Origin: Loigolactobacillus iwatensis
GTDB lineage: Bacteria; Bacillota; Bacilli; Lactobacillales; Lactobacillaceae
Length of the DNA: 64,000 nt
Direction: 5' to 3'
NCBI RefSeq assembly: GCF_003950295.1
Contig: NZ_RHNP01000001.1
Location: forward strand, 124,001-188,000
Shown: one piece after another, positions 46,370-55,126 of the stretch
Numbering within the stretch: the stretch's first letter is position 1
How the letters are laid out: each line of letters starts with the position of its first letter
Notes under the pieces: generated by a model
Seen by the model: only the letters and a program-made list of their open reading frames with translations
Told to the model about the DNA's origin: nothing
Databases searched by the model: none
Made by a program: the position numbers and the translations under genes

Positions 46370-46496
46370 AAAGTGGGACAAAAGTCGGTTTTGGGTTTAC
46401 TGCGTAACTACAGCTAAATCCAGACTTTTGGCGCACGTTCTAGTGCAATGATCAAACAAATAAGAGGCCAGGATTTTTGTCCCGACCTCTTTAGTG
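46370..46496. repeat. Family A repeat copy (A5)
   Basis: GTGGGACAAAAGTCGGTTTTGG, TTTACTGCGTAACTACAGCT, CAGACTTTTGGCGCACGTTC and AAGAGGCCAGGATTTTTGTC-CCGACCTCTT appear in family order. The terminal hairpin can act as a terminator for the minus-strand oleate hydratase gene. Confidence 0.75.
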
Positions 46497-46550
46497 TCAC
46501 AATTTCTGCAACAAATAATTTCAAACCACGCGCTAATTAGAACGTAATTC

Positions 46551-46585
46551 GTTAGGTAGTTTCCGTATAAAATTAACTACCTAAC
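46551..46585 (-). terminator. Hairpin downstream of oleate hydratase
   Basis: GTTAGGTAGTT and AACTACCTAAC form a perfect 11-bp stem around a 13-base loop, 16 bases past the stop codon. It lacks a U tract, so it is a weak terminator or a 3' stabiliser. Confidence 0.35.
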
Positions 46586-46601
46586 ATCACTTTACCCATT
46601 T

Positions 46602-48281
46602 TTAACGGAACATTGTCTTGGTTGCTCGTGCCATTACTTTTGGATCTTTTTCATAATGGTGTAATGGTGTTAACTCACTAGCAGGAATGCCCAAGAAATG
46701 GTAAACGGCGCGCTGGGCACAACGGAATGAATATTGTTCAGTAAAGACCATATCAAATGGCATTTCCGCAAATTGACCAATGAAAGCTAAGTTCTTGGAA
46801 TGCTTCGGTACAACGGCTGGTCGGTCACCAACTGCCCGGCGATTAAAGAGGGCACTGGCATACGGCATGTAAACTGGAATAACGTTAATAATACTGGCCA
46901 TAATTTTATCCGTGTGTTGCCGAATATTATCTTTACTGCTATCGACTTCTGCTAGGTGACCCAGTAATTCCTGCAACATTTCACGGCCAGTCATCTCGAT
47001 AAATGGTTTCTTAACGTAATCCCCTTGCCGCCGTGGATACATTGCGTAGCCCCAAAAGACAGTTTCATTCTCTTTTTGCGCCTTAAAATGAGGCTGATGA
47101 TGAACAACAATTGAGATCAAGTTGTTACTATCAATCCAAGTATTTAGGGCATTGCCAGGTTGTTGCTGCGTAATCCGCGTTACCTGGTTCAGCAAGTAGT
47201 GATCACTGGTTGTGATTGTAAAACTCATCCACTCACTTTGCGATCGGTCGTTAAAGAACTTGTCAGGATGACCTAAATCGTAAAAGTGTTCGGTGGCCTG
47301 TTTCCACAATTGAGCACTCGGCGCATACTCCATATTTTCCTTAATTGGCGTATCTAGATCACCAATTGAAGTACTGTCAGTAATGGCACCGTTAGTATCA
47401 AAGACAAGATCATTTTCTTCAATCGAGACACTGCCCTTTTGGTTGTCATTATCAACTTCTTCGTATTCTAAACCGGTCACGATGATATCGTCACGAAGTG
47501 GTGTGTCTTTAAATTGGAACGCCGTGATTTTACGGTTATTCACAAACTGAACACCACGATCAGTTAGATACTTGCGCATTGGTAATATAATACTTTCATA
47601 CTGGTTGTAAGGCGTTCTGGTGACTCCGGCAAGTGTATTAATCCGACTAAATTCAAGAATCATCCGGTTCATATAACGGCGTAATTCCATCGCAGAACTT
47701 TCCTTCTTAAACGCAAAGGTAGTTTGCCACATATACCAGAAATTAGTCTGAAAAATATGCTGACTAGTTTTGAACCATTGCTTAATACTCACGTCATTTA
47801 ATTCTTGCTCTTTGCTTTCAGGTAACAACATTAATTTGCTTAACAAATAACGATCGTGATTATTAAACTGCATATGATTATAATCCTGGCGGTCACCTTT
47901 ATTCCGAATACCGTTAAACTTATCCATTAAACGGGCAACATCATGCGTTGGGTGTGCGTGATCGAAATCTAAAATATCATCCGTTACTGATTGACCAGGA
48001 TTATCTAATGACGGAACTTCCCGCAATAGATCCCAAAGATTTTCGTACGTCTCCTCATTTAACATTCGACCACCCTCGGCCAAATAGCCCTGGCTGTTTC
48101 CAAGTGGTGTAATCCCGTACTCATCCTCATAGGCAGCGACCGTATCACCATCGTTAGCACCATGTTTATTCAGGCCAAACATAGTAATCTGATCACCACG
48201 CCAACCACCATCACGAATCAAATAGATACCTGCAGCTAAATTACCGATTCCAGTACCGATCATATAAGCTTTTTGGGTCAT
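46602..48281 (-). CDS. ohyA: Oleate hydratase (myosin-cross-reactive antigen family)
   Basis: This 559-residue FAD-dependent enzyme adds water to the 9,10 double bond of oleic and related acids, giving 10-hydroxy fatty acids and detoxifying host fatty acids. The N-terminal nucleotide-binding motif is MIGTGIGNLAAGIYLIRDG, which is the shape typical of this family rather than classic GxGxxG. NHDRYLLSKLMLLPE and FWYMWQTTFAFKKESSAMELRRYMNRM are strongly conserved in the family. It is monocistronic, with the 498-base upstream gap on its 5' side. Confidence 0.94.
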   Translation of the reverse strand: MTQKAYMIGTGIGNLAAGIYLIRDGGWRGDQITMFGLNKHGANDGDTVAAYEDEYGITPLGNSQGYLAEGGRMLNEETYENLWDLLREVPSLDNPGQSVTDDILDFDHAHPTHDVARLMDKFNGIRNKGDRQDYNHMQFNNHDRYLLSKLMLLPESKEQELNDVSIKQWFKTSQHIFQTNFWYMWQTTFAFKKESSAMELRRYMNRMILEFSRINTLAGVTRTPYNQYESIILPMRKYLTDRGVQFVNNRKITAFQFKDTPLRDDIIVTGLEYEEVDNDNQKGSVSIEENDLVFDTNGAITDSTSIGDLDTPIKENMEYAPSAQLWKQATEHFYDLGHPDKFFNDRSQSEWMSFTITTSDHYLLNQVTRITQQQPGNALNTWIDSNNLISIVVHHQPHFKAQKENETVFWGYAMYPRRQGDYVKKPFIEMTGREMLQELLGHLAEVDSSKDNIRQHTDKIMASIINVIPVYMPYASALFNRRAVGDRPAVVPKHSKNLAFIGQFAEMPFDMVFTEQYSFRCAQRAVYHFLGIPASELTPLHHYEKDPKVMARATKTMFR

Positions 48282-48779
48282 TCTAATTACCTCCGATTCT
48301 GTTTAAGGACATTTGATATCTACATTATAAACGTTCTCGTACCTGTTTTGTTTAATAATTAGAAAACGCTTAACTACAAAATAACACAGAAAACTGTAAA
48401 CGTCCGAATTACTCACCACAACTTTTACTTATTTTAATTAATTAGTAAAATTTAATCCGCCAAAATTAATAAATTTATGCATAAATCCATTACTTAGCCA
48501 CACTCACTACTTGATTGTTTTCCAGATAAAAATATGACCCTGACTATTTAAATTAATCTAAGTGCTCATTTACGGACCACAAGACTTTTCATCCAGGGCC
48601 TCATCCTGTAAAAAGAATAAATTATTAAGCAATTAGAATATTTATTGGAATAACGATTAGCACTAGTCTAAAGCACGTCACTAAACATTTTAATAAAACA
48701 ATGTGAGGTTTCATTGTTTTCTAATTTTATATTTTGTGCTAAACTATAGGCTAACTTATAAAAAGCGAGGTCTTTTACT
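48282..48779. other. Divergent regulatory region between ohyA and asd
   Basis: This 498-base AT-rich region should hold both promoters. A perfect 9-bp stem (AAAACAATG / CATTGTTTT, 48695-48720) lies about 60 bases upstream of asd, followed by a possible TGCTAAACT -10 region. I see no lysine riboswitch (AGAGG...GCCGAAG-type motifs are absent) and no repeat copy. Confidence 0.4.
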
Positions 48780-49841
48780 GTGAGTGGTTATAATGTTGCA
48801 GTGGTTGGCGCAACTGGCGCTGTTGGTACCCGAATGATTCAGATGTTAGAGGAGACAACTTTACCAATTAATTCTGTAAAATTGCTAGCATCTAGTCGTT
48901 CTGCTGGTAAACAATTAAAGTTTAAAGACCAGACAATTACTGTTGAAGAAACTGTGCCTGATTCTTTTAAGGGCGTTGATCTAGCCCTTTTCTCTGCTGG
49001 TGGCGGTGTTTCCAAAAAATTTGCTCCTGAAGCTGTTAAACGTGGCGCTGTCGTTGTTGATAATACAAGTGCTTTCCGCATGGATCCTGAAGTACCTTTA
49101 GTTGTTCCTGAAGTTAATGAAAAGGCACTTTATGCGCATCATGGTATCATTGCTAATCCAAATTGCTCGACGATTCAAATGGTTGTTTCACTAGAACCAA
49201 TTCGCCAAAAATTTGGTCTAAAAAAAGTGATTGTTTCAACTTACCAGGCCGTTAGTGGTGCCGGTAACCGTGCTTTACAAGAGCTACGAACTGAAACGCA
49301 AGATTACTTAGATGGCAAAGAAATGCACGCTGATATTTTACCAACTGCTGGTGATAAAAAGCACTATCCAATTGCTTTTAATGTTTTACCGCAAATCGAC
49401 GTGTTTGAAGAAGATGGCTACTCCCATGAAGAATGGAAAATGATCCACGAAACCAAAAAGATCATGGCTGGTGACATGAACAGTAAGGCTATCAAGGTAA
49501 CCGCAACTTGTGCTCGCGTCCCCGTTCCAGTCAGTCATTCTGAAGAAGTTTACTTTGAAGTTGAAGACGCTAAAAATGCTAATGTTGCGGGCATTCAAGC
49601 TGCTCTACGCAACGCCCCTGGTGTCGTTTTACAAGATGATCCTGATCATCAAATCTACCCAATGCCAATCAACGCGGAAGGTAGTCGCGATACCTTTGTT
49701 GGTCGTGTTCGACCTGATCAAGAAGAAGATAACGCCTATCATTTATGGAACGTTTCCGATAATTTATTGAAAGGTGCCGCGTGGAATTCAGTTCAAATTG
49801 CGGAACATCTAGATAAATTAAATCTACTACACATGCAATAA
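48780..49841 (+). CDS. asd: Aspartate-semialdehyde dehydrogenase
   Basis: Asd reduces aspartyl phosphate to aspartate semialdehyde for lysine, threonine, methionine and diaminopimelate synthesis. The 353-residue protein begins with the NADP-binding [14 protein letters not shown]. It has the catalytic cysteine in [10 protein letters not shown], the [11 protein letters not shown] motif and [14 protein letters not shown]. The start is a GTG at 48780 behind AAAGCGAGG. It is transcribed alone and ends in a strong terminator. No dapA or lysC gene is adjacent. Confidence 0.95.
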   Translation: MSGYNVAVVGATGAVGTRMIQMLEETTLPINSVKLLASSRSAGKQLKFKDQTITVEETVPDSFKGVDLALFSAGGGVSKKFAPEAVKRGAVVVDNTSAFRMDPEVPLVVPEVNEKALYAHHGIIANPNCSTIQMVVSLEPIRQKFGLKKVIVSTYQAVSGAGNRALQELRTETQDYLDGKEMHADILPTAGDKKHYPIAFNVLPQIDVFEEDGYSHEEWKMIHETKKIMAGDMNSKAIKVTATCARVPVPVSHSEEVYFEVEDAKNANVAGIQAALRNAPGVVLQDDPDHQIYPMPINAEGSRDTFVGRVRPDQEEDNAYHLWNVSDNLLKGAAWNSVQIAEHLDKLNLLHMQ

Positions 49842-49853
49842 TGGGCTAGTTAT

Positions 49854-49905
49854 TAGCGTTAGAAAATTTGGTTTGAAGCAAACTAAACTTTCTAGCGCTT
49901 TTTTG
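49854..49905 (+). terminator. Terminator of asd
   Basis: AGCGTTAGAAA pairs with TTTCTAGCGCT around a long loop that can also fold (TTTGGTTTG / CAAACTAAA), followed by six T. Confidence 0.85.
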
Positions 49906-49933
49906 GTACAGTAAAAGAGAATTTTAAATTAAG

Positions 49934-49970
49934 GTGTGGGACAAAAGTCTGGGTTCACTTCACGGCCTTG
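49934..49970. repeat. Family A repeat fragment (A6)
   Basis: GGTGTGGGACAAAAGTCTGG, then GTTCACTTCACGG matches the first half of family A and stops. The 49971-50090 stretch beyond it is AT-rich and featureless. Confidence 0.55.
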
Positions 49971-50096
49971 CTTTTTTAAATCGGTTAGTCCGTAATTGAG
50001 AATAGTTTTCAATTAGTCTAGATATAAACTATTTCTTCTGCTAAAATTAAAACTTAAATGAGATCTTTTTCATTTTAATCATTATTGGCCTTAGAT

Positions 50097-50345
50097 CGTG
50101 TTTGAAAAATACTTTTACTAGTATTCACCTGACTAATTTAGTGTAAACGTGTTTGAAAAAGCAGCTTCCTGCGGTGACCGAGACGAATTGAGTCGCGAGC
50201 AGTTACGGACTTTGTAACTGTGACCTTTAAACTTTGCCACAAGAATCGACAACATTCGAGGCGTCCTAAGCTATTTGCGATCTTTGTAAATAACTCACTA
50301 TAATTGCAGAGTAGAATCTAACCGCTTTTCCAAACACTCTCTCGG
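50097..50345. repeat. Family B MITE-like repeat (B3) just upstream of the iron-uptake permease
   Basis: The main copy runs from CGTGTTTGAAAAAGCAG (50149) to the inverted AGAGAGTGTTTGGAAAAGCG (ending 50343). It keeps the inner GCAGAGTAGAATCTAACCGC end seen in B1 and B2, but with a diverged middle. A partial unit (CGTGTTTGAAAAATAC...CACCTGACTAATTTAGTG) precedes it from 50097. Its right end is only 17 bases from the start codon of the permease gene. Confidence 0.7.
50275..50304 (+). promoter_or_regulatory. Promoter-like sequence inside repeat B3
   Basis: TTGCGA (50275-50280) and a perfect TATAAT (50299-50304) are 18 bases apart, about 55 bases before the permease start codon. The equivalent place in B1 and B2 lacks TATAAT. 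Confidence 0.5.
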
Positions 50346-50359
50346 TAAGGGGGAAAAGG

Positions 50360-51340
50360 ATGCAACATAAAATAGCCCATTTGAATTTTATCTTAATTTG
50401 CCTGTTATTATTAGGCTTTACTATCGACCTCTGCAGTGGACCAACTTGGTACAGCCCACTAACATTGCTTCACCCACACACTGGCTTAGAACAGCAAATA
50501 ATTCTACAAGTTCGGCTACCTCGTGCGTTGGCCAGTGTGTTAATTGGTAGCTTGTTAGCTGTTGCGGGTCAATTACTACAAACCATTTCACGTAATCCAA
50601 TTGCTGATCCAGCGATTTTAGGCGTCAATAGTGGCGCAAATCTGGCTCTAATCATTGGTACGGTGGTTGGTATTCCATTTACCATCGCTGCCCGTTTTGG
50701 ACTTGCATTGTTAGGCGCTTTAATTGCTTTTTGTATTGTGCTTGGCCTATCAGTAACGCGCAGTGGTATGCAACCACTGCGATTAATTTTAGGCGGTACA
50801 ATTTTTTCAGGCTTTCTTGTCAGCGTGGCTTACGCTGTCAGTTTACTCACCCAGTCAACTGCAAAATAACGAACATTGTTAGTCGGTGGATTCTCCGGTG
50901 TAACGTATCAGGCGGTTACTCTGCTTGCCATTACTTTTTTCATTTTAGTTATTGGCCTATTTTGTCTTCGCCAAGAATTGACGCTGCTTGCGCTCAATGA
51001 TCAATTGGCCCAAGGGTTAGGGACAAAACGAAATTGGACACGTTTATGGGCAGCCTGCCTAATTGTACTTGCCGCCGGTGCCAGTGTTGCCGTGGCCGGT
51101 AACATTGCTTTTGTTGGTTTGGGAATTCCCCAATGTATCGCTTTACTCAGCGGCCACAATTTCAAGCATACAGTTGGCCAAGTATTACTTGCTGGGGGCG
51201 CCTTTCTCAGCTTTGGCGACGCATTGGCTAAGTCTGCCCATCCACCCTTTGAATTGCCCTTAGGTGCGCTGACTGCTATCTTAGGCGGCTTATTTCTATT
51301 CATTTTCCTCTGGCGTAATCAAGAGGAGGCCTTGAATTGA
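50360..51340 (+). pseudogene. FecCD-family iron/cobalamin permease, interrupted by an in-frame stop
   Basis: The two frames 50360-50869 and 50876-51340 are in the same register and together give one FecCD/BtuC permease of about 326 residues. RLPRALASVLIGSLLAVAGQLLQ and RNPIADPAILGVNSGANL mark the N-terminal half. GNIAFVGLGIPQCIALLSGHNF and GDALAKSAHPPFELPLGALTAILGGLFLF mark the C-terminal half. A TAA at 50867-50869 splits STAK from RTLLVGGFSGV, where intact proteins read through the periplasmic loop. A single substitution (for example CAA or AAA to TAA) explains it. A TTG at 50876 could restart translation but has no good ribosome binding site. The locus is probably inactive or relies on suppression. 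Confidence 0.82.
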
Positions 51341-52338
51341 CTAATCTAAAAAGAAAACACCGCTTTGGTGCATGGTTTGCTGGTCTATTAGTCCTTTTTG
51401 TTCTATTAAGTTTCTTTCAAATGACCCACGGCAGCATTCACCTCTCTTTACATAACGTTCTTACAACCTTAGTTGGCCAAGGTGATGCACAGTCACAACT
51501 TATTTTACTGCAATTTCGTTTACCACAAATTATGTTAAGTGTTATCTGTGGCGGTTGTCTGGCCCTTAGTGGTGCAATTTTGCAATTAGTTACTGAAAAC
51601 CCTTTGGCCGATACTAGCGTCATGGGCATTAATGCCGGTGCCAGCTTAGGCGCAGTAATCTTTCTAGCGCTTAGTCACTACATCAACTTAACACAAACGA
51701 TTGGTTTACCACTTTTTGCTGTACTTGGCAGTCTTTTAGGTGCTGCAATTGTCTTTATACAGCGGCGTTTGCAACAACCGCTGCAACTTTTATTAATTGG
51801 TATCGCCAGCGGTACTTTATTAAATGGCATTATTTTATTGATTGAACTGCAACTTAATCAGTTTGATTTTGACAAATTAATTATCTGGATCAGTGGTGAC
51901 TTTTGGAATCAAGACTGGAGCTACATTTTTGTTCTAACTTGTGCCATTCTAGTCATTTTGCCATTCATGGTTCGCCAATTATGGGGTAGTGATCTACTAA
52001 CCCTCGGGCAGCAGTCTGCTAGCAGCCTTGGATTGGCAGTTAGAAACAAACGCCGAAATTTACTATTGCTGGCCGTACTATTAGCCGGGATCGCAGTGGC
52101 CGGCGGCGGTGCCATTAGCTTCGTTGGTTTAATGGCGCCACACATTGCACATTCATTAGTTGGTCACAAAAGTCGCTACTATCTCCCCTTAACGGTACTA
52201 ATTGGCATCGACCTCGTTTTATTTGCTGCAATTGTTGCCGAGGTTGTCTTCGCCCCAAGTCAATTACCAGTCGGACTTGTCGTCGCCGTGATTACCATGC
52301 CTTACTTTGTGATTTTGCTACTACACCAAACAAATTAA
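51337..52338 (+). CDS. FecCD-family iron-siderophore/cobalamin ABC permease
   Basis: This 333-residue permease pairs with the preceding one as a heterodimer. It has the BtuC/FecCD motifs RLPQIMLSVICGGCLALSGAILQ, ENPLADTSVMGINAGASLGAV and GGGAISFVGLMAPHIAHSLVGHKSRY, which includes the ATPase-coupling helices, with about ten transmembrane segments. The start is a TTG at 51337 overlapping the previous stop (TTGA), behind AAGAGGAGG. It is intact, unlike its partner. No ATPase gene accompanies the set. Confidence 0.9.
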   Translation: MTNLKRKHRFGAWFAGLLVLFVLLSFFQMTHGSIHLSLHNVLTTLVGQGDAQSQLILLQFRLPQIMLSVICGGCLALSGAILQLVTENPLADTSVMGINAGASLGAVIFLALSHYINLTQTIGLPLFAVLGSLLGAAIVFIQRRLQQPLQLLLIGIASGTLLNGIILLIELQLNQFDFDKLIIWISGDFWNQDWSYIFVLTCAILVILPFMVRQLWGSDLLTLGQQSASSLGLAVRNKRRNLLLLAVLLAGIAVAGGGAISFVGLMAPHIAHSLVGHKSRYYLPLTVLIGIDLVLFAAIVAEVVFAPSQLPVGLVVAVITMPYFVILLLHQTN

Positions 52339-52365
52339 ATTTATAACTTAAAAGGAGTTGTCTTT

Positions 52366-53289
52366 ATGTTTAAGAAAAGATTCTGGATATTTGCTTTACT
52401 GGCGGTCACTTTTTTATGCAGCACTGCACGACCAGTAAGTGCGGCCGCTACCCACGCCTTTAAGGCCGAAAACGGCACCGTCCAAGTTCCCAATCACCCA
52501 AAACGTGTTGTCGCCGGCCTATATTTAGGCCAAGTAATGTCATTAGGGGTTAACACTGTCGGTTCCACCAAGCTAGAACTGGCCAATCCCTACCTCAATC
52601 AGGCCAAAGTTAAAAAAATTAAAGATGTTGGAACGCCAATGAATCCTGAATCAGTTCTAAAATTAAAACCAGATTTGATCATCACTAGCAATGAAGCTGA
52701 CACCAAAAAGATGGAGAAAATTGCGCCAACTGTTCAGATCTCTTATACTAAAACTCAAGATTTTTATAAGTCATTAAATTATTTTGCTAAATTATTGAAT
52801 CGCGATAAACAGGCCGCAGCATTTAAACAATCATTTAAAAAGACCGCCAAACAACAGTCTAAGCGTTTAGATAAGGCCGGAATTAGTCGGAAAAAGACGG
52901 TTGGTATTTATGAAATGCAAAACGGTAAATTTTACGCTTACGGTGCTGGATTTAGTCGGGGCGCTCAGGCCTTAACTCATGGTTTAGGCTTCAAATTGGC
53001 ACCAGCCTTAGCTAAGGTTAATTCTGGCGCTGGTTTTAAAGAAATTTCGATTGAATCAGTCCCAAAGTATAAGGCCGATTACATGTTTGTAACCAGTTCT
53101 AGCGGTAAAGGCACTAAGGACCCAGATTTGGTTGCAATGCAAAAAAATCCGATTTGGAAATCATTACCAGCCGTTAAAGCAAAACACGTCATTGAATTAC
53201 CATTTAATAAAATGTACTATTACGATCCCTATGCCACAAGGGGACAATTAAAAATTGTGACTGATGCTTTAATTAAAGCCGGCAATTAG
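52366..53289 (+). CDS. Iron-siderophore/haem/cobalamin-type substrate-binding protein
   Basis: This 307-residue protein of the FecB/BtuF class III binding-protein fold has NHPKRVVAGLYLGQVMSLGV at its first lobe, ESVLKLKPDLIITSNE and a helical backbone linker. The signal peptide ends in VSA-AATH, a signal peptidase I site. A cysteine at residue 18 (TFLCST) does not fit a lipobox. Gram-positive binding proteins are normally lipid-anchored, so this one may be released or held by another means. RBS AAAAGGAG precedes the ATG. It completes a permease-permease-binding protein set without an ATPase, which must be supplied in trans. Confidence 0.88.
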   Translation: MFKKRFWIFALLAVTFLCSTARPVSAAATHAFKAENGTVQVPNHPKRVVAGLYLGQVMSLGVNTVGSTKLELANPYLNQAKVKKIKDVGTPMNPESVLKLKPDLIITSNEADTKKMEKIAPTVQISYTKTQDFYKSLNYFAKLLNRDKQAAAFKQSFKKTAKQQSKRLDKAGISRKKTVGIYEMQNGKFYAYGAGFSRGAQALTHGLGFKLAPALAKVNSGAGFKEISIESVPKYKADYMFVTSSSGKGTKDPDLVAMQKNPIWKSLPAVKAKHVIELPFNKMYYYDPYATRGQLKIVTDALIKAGN

Positions 53290-53315
53290 TTCCCCCCTAA
53301 AAATATATCCATTAA

Positions 53316-53367
53316 CAAAAAGGCCAACTTAGTCGCTTAAAACAGCGCTATGTTGGCCTTTTTTTGA
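53316..53367 (+). terminator. Terminator of the iron-uptake cluster
   Basis: AAAAAGGCCAAC pairs with GTTGGCCTTTTT around an AGTCGC/GCGCT inner part, followed by T. The symmetric A and T runs make it potentially bidirectional. Confidence 0.85.
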
Positions 53368-53598
53368 ATAAGTTGCACTAGCACAAGTTAGATTGTGTTT
53401 ATAAATTACTTTTGCTAATAATTTGCAATTGCGTAATAGTAATTAGGATTGACGAACGCTCGGAGACTAGGCACTTTTTCAAACATTCCCTGGCTTAAGT
53501 AATCTTTAAACTATCCTTCAAATTTATTAATCTATTTCGTCACAATTTCTTCATATTTAGCCGTTATTCTATACTCATAGTTAATAAGAACCAACTTA

Positions 53599-53667
53599 TT
53601 AACCATACCCAAACAACCTAACAACCCTAACAGTTTTAAGTGAAAGCTTAAAACTAACATTTTTCAT
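53599..53667 (-). CDS. Possible 22-residue basic peptide antisense to the candidate sRNA
   Basis: On the minus strand GGAGGA lies five bases before an ATG at 53667 that opens a 22-codon frame (MKNVSFKLSLKTVRVVRLF plus GYG). The peptide has five basic and no acidic residues. No minus-strand promoter is evident, and the ribosome binding site is simply the complement of the sRNA loop, so this may be coincidence. It is not hydrophobic enough to resemble Fst- or TxpA-type toxins. Confidence 0.2.
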   Translation of the reverse strand: MKNVSFKLSLKTVRVVRLFGYG

Positions 53668-53736
53668 TTTACTCCTCCAAAGTAAAAGAAAAGTAGTCGT
53701 GACCTCCCAATCACGGCTACACCCTTACTCCTTTTT

Positions 53737-53765
53737 AGCCGTCACTGTGTGTGGCGGTTTTTATT
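53737..53765 (+). terminator. Intrinsic terminator of the candidate sRNA
   Basis: GCCGTCAC pairs with GTGGCGGT (with G-U pairs) around TGTGT, followed by TTTTTATTTT. The opposite strand has A instead of U after the stem, which fixes the orientation as plus. Confidence 0.75.
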
Positions 53766-53799
53766 TTGCTCTTCTATCTTTTGTTGTGCATTCCATCTT

Positions 53800-53943
53800 T
53801 AATTAGGCTGAAAAACAATCCCAGCCTCTTACTGTTTGATCGTTGCACTAGAAACGTGCGCCAATCCAACAACCATCGTACGGTTGTTATTAGGTTAGCT
53901 TACGTTACGCAGTAAACTCAAAACCGACTTTTGGCGCACTCCT
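53800..53943. repeat. Family A repeat copy (A7)
   Basis: CCCAGCCTCTTACTGTTTGATC, ACTAGAAACGTGCGCC, the CCAACAACC...GGTTGTTATTAGG inner inverted repeat, TTACGCAGTAAACTC and CCGACTTTTGGCGCACTCC are in family order. It ends just downstream of the mupG-like stop codon at 53946. Confidence 0.7.
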
Positions 53944-53945
53944 CC

Positions 53946-55034
53946 TTATTCATTCAGTTTAAAAGTACTCCACGGACGGATGTAATCTAATAATAGTCGT
54001 TCACTAGGTACAAGATGGCCAACAACGTTTCGCCGACCATCATTTTCAAATGGCTGCAACGCAATCTGTAACTCAGCTTTGTACTGGCCGTAGTCACTGT
54101 TCACAATAATCACGTCACCAGGCTGAATCATTCCCTGATTGTCGTGTGCAGGAATATCCTCGGCGCGGTATTTGGTTCGTGGCTGTGTATCTCGTACCAG
54201 ATAGGCAGATTGATCGCCGCGATACAGGTGCTCGTCAGTTAACACAATTTTTCGTTCCAATTCTGAAACGTCCCCAGTTAATTCAACTTGATAAGTTAAT
54301 TGTTTAGCAAAAAATGCAGTGGCGGCAGCCTTTAGCTCCGTTTCTGAAGCATATGCATTACCAATAAGTACATCATTAATCATACCAGTTAACACTAAAT
54401 GTTTAACCTGAACTGCGATTGGCAGGTCACGATCCTCTTCTAGCGTTGGTAAGCCGTCTTGAACGGGCCACGGACCAAAACTGGCCGTCTGAGAACTAAC
54501 AAAGGCTGCAGTATTTAAATTACGATCCGTAAAAAATTTCGACCATTTATTAAAGAACGGACGACTCAAACCTGTATAGCGCTGTGGGTAAAAATTGTGA
54601 CAACCTAATAAATTATTTTTTTCTGGCGAATAATCTAGGATACTATTTAAATAATGAGTTCCGCCGCTCATATTAATTTCAATTTTCAAACCATACGGAT
54701 TCCGCGTCATTCGTGCCTCTTCCATCCCTGAAAAACCTTCATCAAGCCGGACTCCCCAAGCACCTAAATTATGAAAGAAACTAAGATCGTCATAGCTAAT
54801 TCCTAACTGTTTAAAAAGCCGTGGGTTCATATCAACCATCACAACAAACCCTAATTGATTGGCGTACGCAATCGTTTGCTTAAACCGATTAACAACCTCG
54901 TCTTGGTTACCAGCAATCTCAAGCAGCGAAGTAAAAACACGGGTATAACCGTATTTATGCGCCAAATCCAAATATTCTTTATCTTTTGCAAGTGTCGAAT
55001 GTTCTGGATACAACGAAACTCCTAATCGTCTCAC
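53946..55034 (-). CDS. MupG-like 6-phospho-N-acetylmuramidase (DUF871 family)
   Basis: This 362-residue cytoplasmic TIM-barrel protein belongs to the DUF871 family, in which Staphylococcus MupG hydrolyses MurNAc-6-phosphate glycosides during cell-wall recycling. The N-terminus RRLGVSLYPEHSTLAKDKEYL and the segment WGVRLDEGFSGMEEARMTRNPYGLKIEINMS are strongly family-like. NFYPQRYTGLS and the C-terminal VGHLVPSERLLLDYIRPW are also typical. No PTS or murQ gene is adjacent, so the partner transport system is elsewhere. A role in cell-wall sugar recovery is inferred from homologues. Confidence 0.85.
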   Translation of the reverse strand: MRRLGVSLYPEHSTLAKDKEYLDLAHKYGYTRVFTSLLEIAGNQDEVVNRFKQTIAYANQLGFVVMVDMNPRLFKQLGISYDDLSFFHNLGAWGVRLDEGFSGMEEARMTRNPYGLKIEINMSGGTHYLNSILDYSPEKNNLLGCHNFYPQRYTGLSRPFFNKWSKFFTDRNLNTAAFVSSQTASFGPWPVQDGLPTLEEDRDLPIAVQVKHLVLTGMINDVLIGNAYASETELKAAATAFFAKQLTYQVELTGDVSELERKIVLTDEHLYRGDQSAYLVRDTQPRTKYRAEDIPAHDNQGMIQPGDVIIVNSDYGQYKAELQIALQPFENDGRRNVVGHLVPSERLLLDYIRPWSTFKLNE

Positions 55035-55126
55035 TACGAAAAACCTCCGTTATTAAATAAGATTAAAGAAATTATCAATTCATTCCTTTAACCTTATTCT
55101 CGCTTATTAGAACATTTTTAACAACT

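Larger units (their letters stand above)
53580..53765 (+). ncRNA. Candidate trans-acting small RNA with anti-Shine-Dalgarno loops
   Basis: Five consecutive hairpins are visible. H1 is 53580-53603 (GTTAATAAG/CTTATTAAC). H2 is 53633-53654 (GTTTTAAG/CTTAAAAC). H3 is 53667-53687 (TTTTACT/AGTAAAA) with loop CCTCCAA. H4 is 53693-53720 (10-bp stem) with loop CCTCCCAA. H5 is a terminator at 53737-53762. A single-stranded ACCCTTACTCCTTTTT lies before the terminator. Exposed CCTCC loops are the hallmark of Gram-positive sRNAs that mask ribosome binding sites (csRNA, RoxS/RsaE and LhrC types). A TATACT box at 53570 would start transcription at about 53581, but no good -35 is seen. No match to a named family is claimed. 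Confidence 0.55.

Noticed and set aside
53490-53515. CiaR-type box CTTAAG-N5-TTTAAA upstream of the candidate sRNA
   Set aside because: It lies about 60 bases upstream of the only plausible -10 box, too far for the known CiaR-activated promoter geometry.
53599-53667. Fst/TxpA-like type I toxin gene opposite the sRNA
   Set aside because: The 22-residue peptide is basic and lacks a membrane-spanning helix, and no minus-strand promoter is visible. I list it only as a low-confidence frame.
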